A DNA stretch of 64,000 nt from Chloracidobacterium sp. (GTDB lineage Bacteria; Acidobacteriota; Blastocatellia; Pyrinomonadales; Pyrinomonadaceae): positions 2,354,501 to 2,418,500 of the forward strand of contig JADJWP010000002.1 in NCBI GenBank assembly GCA_016716305.1, written 5' to 3'. A model generated the notes under the pieces. It was not told the origin of the DNA, ran no database searches, and was given only the letters and a program-made list of their open reading frames with translations. Below are positions 17,053 to 26,021 of the stretch, piece by piece (positions within the stretch are counted from its first letter, which is position 1; each line of letters starts with the position of its first letter). The translations under genes were made by a program, and so were the position numbers.

Positions 17053-17940
17053 ATGCAAAACGTGGCCGAGTTTAAGCCAAAATCTGAATCGATCAACTGG
17101 AGTACGTTGATCTTCGTCATTGTTTTTCACCTTGTCGCGGTAACGGCATTTTTCACATTCAGTTGGTCGAATTTGGCAGCGGGATTGCTCTTGTGGTGGG
17201 TTGCCGGTAGTCTCGGCATCGGTATCGGATATCACAGACTGCTTACACATCGAGGCTTCAAGGCTCCAAAATGGCTCGAGTATACGCTCAGTGTACTCGG
17301 TACCCTCGCGCTGCAGTCGGGACCATTAAGCTGGGTCACGACCCACCGAATTCACCATGCGTTCACTGACACTGACAAAGATCCGCACAGCCCGCGGAAC
17401 GGCGCTTACTGGTCGCATATCGGTTGGATCTTCCGCGGAACCGCGCAGTTGCAATCGTGGGCGACGATGCAGCGTTACTGCCCTGATTTTGCAAACGACC
17501 GCTTTCACCAGTTCTTGAACAAATACTATTACGTTTCGACGATCATCGTCGCTGGCGGCCTCTTTGCCATCGGCGGTTGGTCGATGGTCGTTTGGGCAAT
17601 ATTTCTGCGAACGGTCGTGGGATGGCATTTCACCTGGCTTGTGAATTCGGCCACACATTTGTGGGGAAGCCGTCGGTTCGAAACACGCGATGATTCGCGA
17701 AATAACGCTCTGGTCGCGGCCGTCACGTGGGGCGAAGGTTGGCACAATAATCACCACGCCCATCCGCGATCAGCGAAACACGGACTTGCCTGGTACGAGT
17801 TTGACATCAACTGGATCGAGATCCGGATCCTCGAAAAGCTCGGGCTTGTGTCGAATGTCTACGCCTACAGCGACCGGCAGTTCCGCGATGAACCACAGTC
17901 CGAAGCGATCGAGCTGACACCGTTGCGCGACGCCGCCTGA
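17053..17940 (+). CDS. Acyl-CoA/acyl-lipid desaturase
   Basis: 295 residues from the ATG at 17053 (GAGAG ten bases upstream; a TTG at 17032 is the alternative). The three histidine boxes of the membrane di-iron desaturases are present: HRLLTH, HRIHHAFTD and HNNHHAHP. Four hydrophobic segments surround them (FVIVFHLVAVTAFFTF, LLLWWVAGSLGIGIG, IIVAGGLFAIGGWS, and a further one before NSATHLWG). This is the delta-9 stearoyl-type family, introducing double bonds into membrane acyl chains. Placed next to the ACP-FabF-acyltransferase cluster but on the other strand. A candidate operator lies upstream. Confidence 0.92.
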   Translation: MQNVAEFKPKSESINWSTLIFVIVFHLVAVTAFFTFSWSNLAAGLLLWWVAGSLGIGIGYHRLLTHRGFKAPKWLEYTLSVLGTLALQSGPLSWVTTHRIHHAFTDTDKDPHSPRNGAYWSHIGWIFRGTAQLQSWATMQRYCPDFANDRFHQFLNKYYYVSTIIVAGGLFAIGGWSMVVWAIFLRTVVGWHFTWLVNSATHLWGSRRFETRDDSRNNALVAAVTWGEGWHNNHHAHPRSAKHGLAWYEFDINWIEIRILEKLGLVSNVYAYSDRQFRDEPQSEAIELTPLRDAA

Positions 17941-17961
17941 TAAGCTGACACTTTGAGCGGG

Positions 17962-18008
17962 AAACGGAAAATGAAGCCTTCTCGGTTTCAAATTTCCGTT
18001 TTCCGTTT
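17962..18008. repeat. Long-loop inverted repeat between desaturase and kinase genes
   Basis: AAACGGAAAA (17962-17971) is the reverse complement of TTTTCCGTTT (17999-18008), with a 27-nt loop. It could act as a weak terminator for the desaturase transcript; the A/T-rich stem makes this uncertain. Confidence 0.35.
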
Positions 18009-18025
18009 TACATTGCAATGTACTG

Positions 18026-18913
18026 ATGCGGCGCCGAAAAACAGCGATATTCTTTCTTGTGCTTGGCATTGCCCTGTCAGTGCTCGCGGTCGCATTGAAC
18101 GTTGGGTGGATACTCCTAAATCTGCGTCAGGTAGCACTCCTGATCCTTGGCATCGTGTTCTTTGCTTTGATCATAACCGGATTGATCCTCAACACGGTCT
18201 TCCTGGTCCGTGAGATACGTCGCAGCGAACAACATGACGCATTTCTCAACTCGGTGACCCACGAATTAAAGACCCCGATCGCGTCGATCAAACTCTATCT
18301 TGAAACGCTCAAATCTCGCGAAGTCACGAAAGAGAAGCAGCACGAATTCTACGACATTATGCTTTCCGACGCCGACCGCTTGCTGAATACGGTCGAGCAG
18401 GTACTTCAGGCCGGCAGGTTGCGTGAGAAACGGCTCCAATACGACGTTACCGAGATCGATATTCAGGAAGTGATCCGGAACGCGATATCGGCCGTTCTTT
18501 CAAGGTACAACCTATCGCCGGGCGTATTTCGGTATTACGGACCGGATGAGCATTTGCCGGTGCTCGGCGACTACCGCGAACTCGAAACCGCGTTCATCAA
18601 TCTTTTTGACAACGCGGTCAAATATTCCGCCGGCGAACCGAACGTTTCAGTACGCGTTCGTCGAATGGATATGAAAGACCGCGTAGCTATAAGGATTCGC
18701 GATAATGGAGTCGGTATACCGGACGCGGATCTCAAGCGGATATTCAAACGATTCTATCGGTCAACAACTCCGTTGGTGAAAGAGACAAAAGGGACCGGAC
18801 TTGGCCTTTTCATCGTTAGATCGATCATCGAAAATCATGGCGGCTCGATAAGAGCCGACAGTAAGGGCGAGGGTAAGGGAACCACGATACTTGTTCAATT
18901 GCCATTACTTTGA
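18026..18913 (+). CDS. Sensor histidine kinase
   Basis: 295 residues. Two transmembrane helices (about residues 8-30 and 36-60) are separated by only a few residues, so there is no periplasmic sensor domain and no PAS or HAMP domain. The HisKA box is FLNSVTHELKTPIASIKL with phospho-acceptor His79. The HATPase domain has the N-box FINLFDNAVKYS, G1 DNGVGIP and G2 GTGLGLFIVRSIIENHGG. The stimulus must be sensed within the membrane or through a partner. It is separated from its response regulator by one base. Confidence 0.93.
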   Translation: MRRRKTAIFFLVLGIALSVLAVALNVGWILLNLRQVALLILGIVFFALIITGLILNTVFLVREIRRSEQHDAFLNSVTHELKTPIASIKLYLETLKSREVTKEKQHEFYDIMLSDADRLLNTVEQVLQAGRLREKRLQYDVTEIDIQEVIRNAISAVLSRYNLSPGVFRYYGPDEHLPVLGDYRELETAFINLFDNAVKYSAGEPNVSVRVRRMDMKDRVAIRIRDNGVGIPDADLKRIFKRFYRSTTPLVKETKGTGLGLFIVRSIIENHGGSIRADSKGEGKGTTILVQLPLL

Positions 18914-18914
18914 A

Positions 18915-19613
18915 ATGAAGATACTTGTAGTCGAAGACGAAGCCCACATTGCCGAGGGCCTTCGCTTTAATCTTGAGGCAGAAGGTTATCTCGCCGAGGT
19001 AGTCGCGGATGGTGAAACCGCACTCGATCGGCTTGATAAAGAGCGGTACGACGCTATTGTCTTGGACGTCATGCTTCCGGGCGTCAATGGCTTTGAAACG
19101 GCCAAAACGCTTCGCGAACGCCGCGATTTTACCCCGATACTTATGCTGACGGCACGAGGGCGCCCGGAAGACGTTCTTTTGGGGTTCGAGGCTGGCGCCG
19201 ACGATTATCTTCCAAAACCTTTCGCCCTCGATATATTTCTTGCGCGGCTAAACGGCCTGCTGCGGCGAACCGCATGGTCAAAGGCCGAACCCGCGGCGGC
19301 AACGACCGACGATGTCGTCATTGTGAACGGTAGAACGATCGACTTCACAAATCTTGAACTGCGCAAGGACGGCACCGTCTACCATCTGACCTTAATGGAG
19401 ATCAGGCTTCTCCGCTATCTGATCGAAAATCAGGGTGTTACCGTCTCGCGCCGAACGATCCTTGAGGATGTGTGGGGCTTGCAGGAAGATACAGACACCC
19501 GTGCGATCGATAATTTCATCGTTCGGCTTCGAAAGTACCTTGAGGACGAACCGAACAATCCGAAGATCGTACGAACTGTCCGCGGGGTCGGTTATAGATT
19601 TTCGCTCGTGTGA
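18915..19613 (+). CDS. Two-component response regulator, OmpR/PhoB family
   Basis: 232 residues from the ATG at 18915, one base after the kinase stop. The receiver domain has the acidic pair EDEAH, phospho-acceptor Asp in AIVLDVMLPG, and LMLTARG and DDYLPKPF with conserved Thr and Lys. The C-terminal winged helix (residues 140-232) has LTLMEIRLLRYLIENQGVTVSR and a final IRTVRGVGYRFSLV. It should bind DNA when phosphorylated by the adjacent kinase. Targets unknown. Confidence 0.95.
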   Translation: MKILVVEDEAHIAEGLRFNLEAEGYLAEVVADGETALDRLDKERYDAIVLDVMLPGVNGFETAKTLRERRDFTPILMLTARGRPEDVLLGFEAGADDYLPKPFALDIFLARLNGLLRRTAWSKAEPAAATTDDVVIVNGRTIDFTNLELRKDGTVYHLTLMEIRLLRYLIENQGVTVSRRTILEDVWGLQEDTDTRAIDNFIVRLRKYLEDEPNNPKIVRTVRGVGYRFSLV

Positions 19614-19631
19614 CCCATTTTGGTTCAGGTC

Positions 19632-21113
19632 TCAGTCCCTGTAGTGCTTTCGAGCGATCACCTTGATAGCATGGCGCCAATTTTCATGGAGTTCCCATCG
19701 CCACAGCTCGATATCGCTGCTGATCATTCTCGCATACAGGTCGAATTCGTGGTGAAAACTTAGAGCCGGTGCGACCAAGTAAATGAGCGCTGGCTCTTCC
19801 GATATCTCAAGGTCTCCAAAGAGTCGGGCATCACGCAGATTGCCCCTTCGTCGTTGGATCTCGATCGTGCGCCAATAATCGACAGCCTGAAACACGGCAT
19901 TGCGGTCGGGCGCGGCCTTTATCTCTATCACCACAAGTCGGCCGTCTTTCCGCAGAGCCAAAAGGTCGATCCGGTCGCCTGCCGCGCGAAACTGGTTGTG
20001 GATCGGAGCGAGGATGAGGTTTGCATCGAGCTTCGTGATGTCCCGCCGCAGGATCGATTCGAGCCAAGCCTCTGTACCAAGACGAAAAAGGTCGTGACGT
20101 CGATCTGGCGGTTCGTGGTCGCGACGCCGGTGGAGTTCGTCTACAAGATCATAGAATATCTCTTGTGTTTCTTCGTTGAGTGGCTTTCGGTCTCCGCCGG
20201 TTCCGAACCAGCATCTCTCATGCCCCATCGTCGTCCGCACACGAGCAAATGGGAGGCCTCTGAATCGGAGTGTCTCGCCGTTCCGTGAGAAAACGACATC
20301 GATCTTGTCAGGAGCCATTGCAATGATCTCTCTCGCCCGTCCGCTTTCGCAGATCCGACGTTCGGCGGGGAACTTCTTCGGGCGGTCCCGCCAAAGTGCG
20401 TTCATCGACAGGGCTCCGATCGCCTTGGCCTTGACCGCTCCGGACTCACCCGCGACCTCGAAAAAACGTAGGTCCGACGTATACGACGGTTTGAGCAGCG
20501 AAGCCAGTTTTCTCAGCTCTCTGATCTGGCGCTTTGTCCCGGCAATAAAAAACTCCTCCGCCGGACTCTTTTTTCGTTCCTTCGACCGCGCAAAAAGCTT
20601 CAATGCGTCAGCCAGGAGCGACTCGTGATTCATCGTCGCGGTCGTGTCGACGAGGATGGCGATAGAGCGGCCTAAAGCATCTACGGCGTCTGCGATCGCC
20701 AATCGTCCGTTTTCATTTATCAGCGAAATTGTTTTAACTTGTTTGAGTGGAAAGTTGTTTGCAACGGCGTCGAATACCGCATTTGCATAATGAAGCCTGG
20801 CAGCATCAATGTGCTCGCGTAACGCCGAGGCAGGTTCTCGTGGAATCAGCCGGATCAGTTCTTGACGATGTCTCGAAGGTGCAACAACCTGGATCTCGAG
20901 AACGCCTCCGTCCAAACTGCACGATATCACACGTTTTCTTTTGAAACCGGCCTCGTCAAACGACCCGATCACCAAACGATCGGCGATGGCCGCGATCTCG
21001 ATCTCGTCTTGACGCAGAGGAATTGTCTTTCCGTTCTCAAAAACCGCCAGCCACTCGAAATGCGAATCCAGGGTTGTTCGGAGCATTTCGCCTGTGTCAG
21101 TTAAGTTCACCAT
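19632..21113 (-). CDS. Putative PD-(D/E)XK nuclease-fold protein
   Basis: 493 residues from an ATG at 21113 that overlaps the stop of the SGNH hydrolase gene (ATGGTGA). The C-terminal third carries the endonuclease core: TEAWLESILRRD (Glu), GDRIDLLALRKDGRLVVIE (Asp, then the ExK in VIEIKA), and QAVDYWRTIE (Gln motif). This arrangement resembles NucS/DUF91-like and RecB-type nucleases. The N-terminal 330 residues are unassigned; a segment ALGRSIAILVDTTATMNHES is reminiscent of a VWA-type strand but is not convincing. Expected to act on DNA in the cytosol. Function unproven. Confidence 0.65.
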   Translation of the reverse strand: MVNLTDTGEMLRTTLDSHFEWLAVFENGKTIPLRQDEIEIAAIADRLVIGSFDEAGFKRKRVISCSLDGGVLEIQVVAPSRHRQELIRLIPREPASALREHIDAARLHYANAVFDAVANNFPLKQVKTISLINENGRLAIADAVDALGRSIAILVDTTATMNHESLLADALKLFARSKERKKSPAEEFFIAGTKRQIRELRKLASLLKPSYTSDLRFFEVAGESGAVKAKAIGALSMNALWRDRPKKFPAERRICESGRAREIIAMAPDKIDVVFSRNGETLRFRGLPFARVRTTMGHERCWFGTGGDRKPLNEETQEIFYDLVDELHRRRDHEPPDRRHDLFRLGTEAWLESILRRDITKLDANLILAPIHNQFRAAGDRIDLLALRKDGRLVVIEIKAAPDRNAVFQAVDYWRTIEIQRRRGNLRDARLFGDLEISEEPALIYLVAPALSFHHEFDLYARMISSDIELWRWELHENWRHAIKVIARKHYRD

Positions 21114-21856
21114 TCGTATCTTTGGTCGAAGAAGTTCATCATCGCCTCTGACCAATCGGCATAACCCTTCTCCGACGGGTGAATTCCATCAGCGAAAAAA
21201 CCGTCGATCTCAAGATCACGCGGCTGGTGGTAATAAAATATACGCTCCATCGGGCCGGTCAGATCCTTGATGTTCGCGTCATGCAGTTTAGAAAGTTCCC
21301 AAAGGATGAACTTTATTGGGTGAGGGATCGCCGGCGAGAGCTTGATCATCGGGCAGTTTGACAAAAAAATGACAGCGTCAGGATATCTGTCGCGCATGAT
21401 CCCAAGCAATTCGGTCATATCGCGACGCCACTTCACCGGGCTGCTCAGTTTCATTACGTCGTTTCCGCCAAGTCCGATAAGGATATAGTCGAACTGCTCA
21501 TCAGGGATCAGAGGAACGAGTTCGTCAATGGTCCGTCGCGCCGTGACGCCATTCTTCCCGACCACGATCCATTCCACGGGCCTACCGATTCGACGGCTCA
21601 ATTGCGTTGCGAATTGGCCTGCGAGTGCTTTTTCATGAGTACTCGCACCAAGGCCGGCAACCGTCGATTCGCCTATGACGAATAACCGAGCCGAAGTCCC
21701 TTCGCCTGCCGTTCTTCCCTTTTCACCTCCGCCAGCACCCGGCAGCAGGCCAACCTTACGCCTTGTATACTGGCCCTGCAGATACAATAGCGGGGCGAAC
21801 GGCAAAATCGCCGCGCCGGCGATCAAAAATGTGGCTTGCCACCTTATTAAACTCAT
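21107..21856 (-). CDS. SGNH/GDSL hydrolase, membrane-anchored
   Basis: 249 residues from the ATG at 21856. An N-terminal hydrophobic anchor (ATFLIAGAAILPFAPLLYL) precedes the SGNH catalytic blocks: I as FVIGESTVAGLGAS (nucleophile Ser, GES instead of GDS), III as IGLGGNDVMKL, and V as FADGIHPSEKGYADW with the Asp-His pair. Such enzymes are esterases or lipases. Translationally coupled to the downstream nuclease-like gene by a 7-nt overlap. Divergent from the lipoprotein gene, with 50 bp between starts. Confidence 0.88.
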   Translation of the reverse strand: MSLIRWQATFLIAGAAILPFAPLLYLQGQYTRRKVGLLPGAGGGEKGRTAGEGTSARLFVIGESTVAGLGASTHEKALAGQFATQLSRRIGRPVEWIVVGKNGVTARRTIDELVPLIPDEQFDYILIGLGGNDVMKLSSPVKWRRDMTELLGIMRDRYPDAVIFLSNCPMIKLSPAIPHPIKFILWELSKLHDANIKDLTGPMERIFYYHQPRDLEIDGFFADGIHPSEKGYADWSEAMMNFFDQRYEW

Positions 21857-21906
21857 TACATCTGCAGCCCGCTGACCACGCGCTATGTTAAAATTCAGGC
21901 ACCCGG

Positions 21907-22581
21907 ATGCGTTTGTCAAATGCCCCTAAATATTTTCTGTTCGGCGCATTTCTGTTGATCTCAACGGCGGCCTGCGGTTCATCCGGAAACGGTTCCAACA
22001 GCCCTCCGGCTTCAATTCCCGAGCCGCCGAGGAGCATACCGTTCGCAACTAAAGAACCTGATGTTTATTCGGCCGGACTCGTTGTCATCACCGGGGGATC
22101 AGAACGGAAATTCGCGATCGTCCGCGATAACACCAGGCTCCGCATTGACTTTGAGGTCGGAACACCTGCGCACCGCGTTTTCATACGCACGTCAGAGCTT
22201 TACCTTGTTGATCCCCTCAACAAGCGTTTTGCGGATATCTCAGGGGCCGATGATCCGTATTTCGGTCCGGAGTTTGTCATGGATCTTGCAAATCAACTCT
22301 TGACGGCAAAGATCTATTCGGACTTCGAAGATATCGGCACCCGGGACGGTTTGCTTGTTTTCCGCACCGTGCTCAACGGGTCGACCACGTCTGAGGTTTT
22401 GGTCCTTTTTGATAAGCTTCTGGGCATGCCGGTAAGACAGGAGTTTTATTCGGTCGAGGCCGAAAACCGGACCATGATGTATGCGGTCGAGTTGCGTGAT
22501 TTTTCTACGTCGATCGACGCCGCAGCATTTGAGATCCCAAAGGACTTTCGGAGGGTTTCTCGCCGGGAACTTGAGCAATGA
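21907..22581 (+). CDS. Lipoprotein, LolA-like fold suspected
   Basis: 224 residues. A lipoprotein signal (FGAFLLISTAAC) with lipobox cysteine is followed by a Ser/Asn/Pro linker, then a beta-rich domain with a periodic strand pattern (YSAGLVVITGGSERKFAIVRD, LVFRTVLNGSTTSEVLVLFDK, MPVRQEFYSVE). The pattern recalls LolA/LppX-type half-barrels. Probably attached to the inner or outer membrane. No motif fixes a function. The next gene on the strand is the ABC exporter, 85 bp away. Confidence 0.6.
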   Translation: MRLSNAPKYFLFGAFLLISTAACGSSGNGSNSPPASIPEPPRSIPFATKEPDVYSAGLVVITGGSERKFAIVRDNTRLRIDFEVGTPAHRVFIRTSELYLVDPLNKRFADISGADDPYFGPEFVMDLANQLLTAKIYSDFEDIGTRDGLLVFRTVLNGSTTSEVLVLFDKLLGMPVRQEFYSVEAENRTMMYAVELRDFSTSIDAAAFEIPKDFRRVSRRELEQ

Positions 22582-22666
22582 TGGTGCGGCAGCATTCGTG
22601 ATCTCGAGCTGGAAAAGATCCCTCGGCGCGGACACGGTCGCTGGGCTGTCGGGATAAAAAGAAGAA

Positions 22667-24439
22667 ATGGACCACCTCAGAAAATTCCTCCGATATGTCA
22701 TGCCCTACAAATGGTCCATTGTAGCGGGCGTGTTTTGTATCTTGATCTCGATGAGCTTTGGCCTGCTTGTGCCGTCGCTTGTCGGGATGGCAGTGGACGA
22801 CCTCAGCGAAAGCGTTACCTGGCAAAAGATCATTTACTACCCAATTGCAATACTCGGCGTAAACCTCATAAGCGGAGTCTTTTTGTTTTGGCAGAGGCGG
22901 CTTTTGATCAATACCTCGCGGCATATCGAGTTTGACATGCGGCGGGATTTCTATGCATCGCTTGTCGGTCAACCGCTTGAGTTCTTCCAGAATACACGCG
23001 TCGGCGATCTAATGGCTCGGGCGACCAATGATCTTGCCGCCGTCCGACAGATCGTTGGCCCAATGATCCTCTATAGTTTTCAGGCGATCTTTGCGTTGGC
23101 GATCACCTTGCCGATCCTCTTCAATATTTCGGTCACCCTTACGCTCCTGGTTCTTATACCGCTTCCTTTTGTATCTTTGACAGTAAAATACCTCGGTCAA
23201 CAGATACATATAAGGTTCGAGAAGATCCAGGAGTTCTTTTCCGACATAACCGCGCGAGCTCAGGAGAATTTGAGCGGCGTTCGAGTCGTTCGCGCCTACG
23301 CGCAGGAAGACTCTGAGGTAGAGCAGTTTCGTGTGCTGAATCATGAGTATGCCGAACGCAATCTGAAATTGGTCAAATTCTCAGCGGCAATGCGCCCATT
23401 GATGTTCTTTTTCATCGGGCTCGGTTTTGTCATCATTGTTGCGGTCGGTGTTCCGATGGCCGTGAGGGGTGAGATAACGGCAGGAGATTTTACGGCATTC
23501 ATGCTCTATCTTCAGCGAATGATCTGGTATCTGATCGCGCTTGGATATGTGGTAAATCTCTATCAGCGCGGTACTGCCTCTTTGAAACGTTTCAATGCCG
23601 TGCTCGAGACCGAGCCGACAATCAAAGATGATCTGGACGTGTCACCGCAGTCGCCGATAAAAGGCGACATCGAGTTTCGCAACCTTTCCTTCGCCTACGG
23701 TGAAAAAGTTGTTTTGGATAAGATCGATCTCAAGATCGGGCAGGGCGAGACCGTTGCGATCGTAGGCAAGACGGGCAGCGGTAAATCAACTCTCGTGAAT
23801 CTGATACCGCGGCTGCTCGACGCACCGGAGGGCTCAATATTGATCGACGGCCAGCCGATCAAGCGGTTCCCAATCGAACAACTCAGACGCTCGATCGGTG
23901 TTGTCCCGCAGGAGTCGTTCTTGTTCAGTGACACATTGGCAGAAAACATCGCCTTCGGTATTCCCGGATCACCTTCGTCAAATGGCCGTGCCGGAACTGA
24001 CCCTGGAACGATCTCGGTTCAGAAAGCGGCTGCCGTTGCCGGACTTGCCGAGGATATTGGCGAATTTCCGAATAAATACGATCAGCTTGTTGGAGAGCGA
24101 GGGATCACATTGTCGGGCGGACAAAAGCAGCGAACGGCCATCGCTAGGGCCGTAATCCGCGATCCCAAGATACTTATCCTCGACGATTCGCTCTCGGCCG
24201 TCGACACGTACACCGAAGAAAAGATACTTCACAATCTGCGCGAAGTTCGCGAAAATCGAACGACTCTGATCGTCTCGCACCGCGTTTCGACGATCAAAGA
24301 TGCCGATCTGATCTGCGTTCTGAACAACGGTCGGATCGCAGAACGCGGGACGCACCGCGAATTGCTCGAGTTAGATGGTGAATACGCCCGGCTCTACCAG
24401 CGCCAGCTGCTCGAAGAAGAGTTGGACGCTACGTTATAG
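22667..24439 (+). CDS. ABC exporter, fused permease and ATPase
   Basis: 590 residues in the type IV (half-transporter) arrangement. Six transmembrane helices lie in residues 15-310. The nucleotide-binding domain has Walker A VGKTGSGKSTLVNLIPRLLD, Q-loop VPQESFLFSDTLAENI, signature LSGGQKQRTAIARAV, Walker B ILILDDSLSAVDT and H-loop IVSHR. It would homodimerise or pair with another half. Resembles MdlA/LmrA-type lipid or drug exporters. Substrate unknown. Confidence 0.92.
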   Translation: MDHLRKFLRYVMPYKWSIVAGVFCILISMSFGLLVPSLVGMAVDDLSESVTWQKIIYYPIAILGVNLISGVFLFWQRRLLINTSRHIEFDMRRDFYASLVGQPLEFFQNTRVGDLMARATNDLAAVRQIVGPMILYSFQAIFALAITLPILFNISVTLTLLVLIPLPFVSLTVKYLGQQIHIRFEKIQEFFSDITARAQENLSGVRVVRAYAQEDSEVEQFRVLNHEYAERNLKLVKFSAAMRPLMFFFIGLGFVIIVAVGVPMAVRGEITAGDFTAFMLYLQRMIWYLIALGYVVNLYQRGTASLKRFNAVLETEPTIKDDLDVSPQSPIKGDIEFRNLSFAYGEKVVLDKIDLKIGQGETVAIVGKTGSGKSTLVNLIPRLLDAPEGSILIDGQPIKRFPIEQLRRSIGVVPQESFLFSDTLAENIAFGIPGSPSSNGRAGTDPGTISVQKAAAVAGLAEDIGEFPNKYDQLVGERGITLSGGQKQRTAIARAVIRDPKILILDDSLSAVDTYTEEKILHNLREVRENRTTLIVSHRVSTIKDADLICVLNNGRIAERGTHRELLELDGEYARLYQRQLLEEELDATL

Positions 24440-24484
24440 GAACGGTTCGAAACACCGGATGATCAGGATCGTCAGACCGCGCAT

Positions 24485-24934
24485 ATGACCGAGATCGATC
24501 AGAAATACCGCACGCTGGCAATACTTTGGCTGATCTTGTTGTTTTCGCAGCTATTGTTTGTAGTTGTGATCTACTCGTCGAAGGCCGAACTGTTCAGCGA
24601 TCGCAGCGAGCAGTCGTCGTTCGGCAACGAATCGACGGTTGTTTTTGGGGCTGCGTTCCTCGCCATCGCCAATCTAGCGATCTCTTTCTTTTTTCGAAGA
24701 AAGGCGATCGAACAGGGTATTGCTGAACAAAAGCCGGAATACATACAGACCGCGCTGATCATCGGCTGTGCGTTTTGCGAGGCTATATCGATAATCGGGC
24801 TCGTTCTTGCCCTTGTTTTCGAGTACCAGTATTTCTATCTCTGGTTGTTGGTTGGGTTTATTGGCATCTTTCTCCATTTTCCGCGACGAAAGAACCTCGT
24901 TGCCGCAACGCGACCCACGGCAGGCAATTGTTGA
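24485..24934 (+). CDS. Small integral membrane protein
   Basis: 149 residues with four hydrophobic segments: LAILWLILLFSQLLFVVVIY, VVFGAAFLAIANLAISFFF, ALIIGCAFCEAISIIGLVLALVF, and FYLWLLVGFIGIFLHF. A basic FFRRK follows the second. The pattern recalls membrane proteins related to the ATP synthase c-like or DUF-type four-helix families, but I do not recognise it. It follows the ABC exporter by 45 bp and may be co-transcribed. Confidence 0.6.
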   Translation: MTEIDQKYRTLAILWLILLFSQLLFVVVIYSSKAELFSDRSEQSSFGNESTVVFGAAFLAIANLAISFFFRRKAIEQGIAEQKPEYIQTALIIGCAFCEAISIIGLVLALVFEYQYFYLWLLVGFIGIFLHFPRRKNLVAATRPTAGNC

Positions 24935-25023
24935 CTTATTCGGATTTCGATTCGCTTTTACGAGACCTGATTTGAACCGCGGCAAATCCCGACCTCGGTT
25001 ATCAAACCCGAACGGGACCGCGC

Positions 25024-25060
25024 AAAAAATAGAAACGCCGCCAAGATCTCTCAAGGCGGC
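25024..25060 (-). terminator. Rho-independent terminator of the 3D-domain gene
   Basis: On the minus strand GCCGCC pairs with GGCGGC (arms 25037-25042 and 25055-25060) around 12 nt, followed by GTTTCTATTTTTT. It lies 25 bp beyond the stop of the 3D-domain gene. Confidence 0.7.
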
Positions 25061-25084
25061 ATGATAAATTGTCACTGCGATTTG

Positions 25085-25666
25085 CTATGGAACGTGAACG
25101 GTTACTGTCCGGCGACCGAAGCGTCGAGCTTCGGTACAGCTTGCCATCCAGATGTCGAGGCGTTTTCCTTTGATCTTTCCGCCAGTATCCGACACAAGAT
25201 AGCTACCGCTATAACCGCCGCCGTTAACATAGATCTTGCTTCCGAGTCGCAAAACGCGAGGGTCGGCAGCAATTATTCCCTGTCTGACGCTGTGTCCCAT
25301 CGCGGTCTTACCGCGAAGGCAATAGGCCGTTGCCACAAACGAGCCGCGGTTTGCTCCCGCAGATTTCGACATGACCGTTTTTTCAACTAATTTCTTTGCT
25401 TCCGATCTGTCCTGACCTTCTTTTTTCTGTTCGTCTTTGCCGGCCTTTACCGGATCTTGAATGTTGACCTCGTCTACCAGGATCGAATCTGCTTTTGCCG
25501 AATCTAATGTTAAATCTGTCTCTAAAATATTACCGATCGTATTAAATTGTATTTGCGAACCGTTCGCTATATTGAGTTCGTTCTCTGTCTGGGACTGTGC
25601 GTAGATAAAAACCACGAACAGGCTCAAGATCGACAGAATAACGCCTCCTCTAACGAGTTTATTCAT
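25085..25666 (-). CDS. 3D domain-containing exported protein
   Basis: 193 residues from the ATG at 25666 (preceded by GAGAAGAAAG). A signal peptide (VILSILSLFVVFIYAQ) is followed by about 90 residues of low-complexity linker rich in Asp, Glu and Lys. The C-terminal 3D (double-psi barrel) domain has FVATAYCLRGKTAMG, GIIAADPRVLRLGSKIYV and LVSDTGGKIKGKRLDIWM, supplying the conserved Asp residues. Related domains occur in MltA and YocH-type lytic enzymes, so peptidoglycan cleavage is likely. The usual LysM or SH3 binding modules are absent. Confidence 0.85.
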   Translation of the reverse strand: MNKLVRGGVILSILSLFVVFIYAQSQTENELNIANGSQIQFNTIGNILETDLTLDSAKADSILVDEVNIQDPVKAGKDEQKKEGQDRSEAKKLVEKTVMSKSAGANRGSFVATAYCLRGKTAMGHSVRQGIIAADPRVLRLGSKIYVNGGGYSGSYLVSDTGGKIKGKRLDIWMASCTEARRFGRRTVTVHVP

Positions 25667-26021
25667 TATTCTTTCTTCTCCTAAATTTGTCTTCAATAAA
25701 ACGCAAAAATAGTGGTTTTGACGAGGTATTACGTCGGCCACTATTCAAAAACAGCCATAAAATTGAAGACTCGTACCGGCCGGAGCCGGCTGCGTCGGCC
25801 GTTAAGGGCCAAAACAATTAAAGAGGCTACCACATTTCGGCACATGTGTCCAACAAGCACAATCCCGGAAGCCCTTATCGCAAAAGGCATTTCGGCTTTA
25901 TCGCGTGTTTTATGGTGTGTTTTTCGGATGCTTTTGGTAGACTATCGAGGCAATTGCTGCCGCATTTTGCAGCCGTCGGTTCTCTTGTTCAAATCACCAA
26001 ACAAACCCCGAGGAAGATGCT
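25667..26021. other. Gene-free interval between divergent 3D-domain and PilZ genes
   Basis: 355 bp. It holds GC-rich inverted motifs around 25775-25815 (CCGGCCGGAGCCGG and GTCGGCCGTTAAGGGCC) and, near the right end, GAGGAAGATGCT just before the PilZ ATG. It presumably contains both promoters, but no good -35/-10 pair stands out. Confidence 0.4.

Noticed and set aside
25775..25815. GC-rich palindromic stretch (CCGGCCGGAGCCGG) considered as a REP element
   Set aside because: Only one copy is seen in the window, and it has no flanking tetranucleotide pattern.
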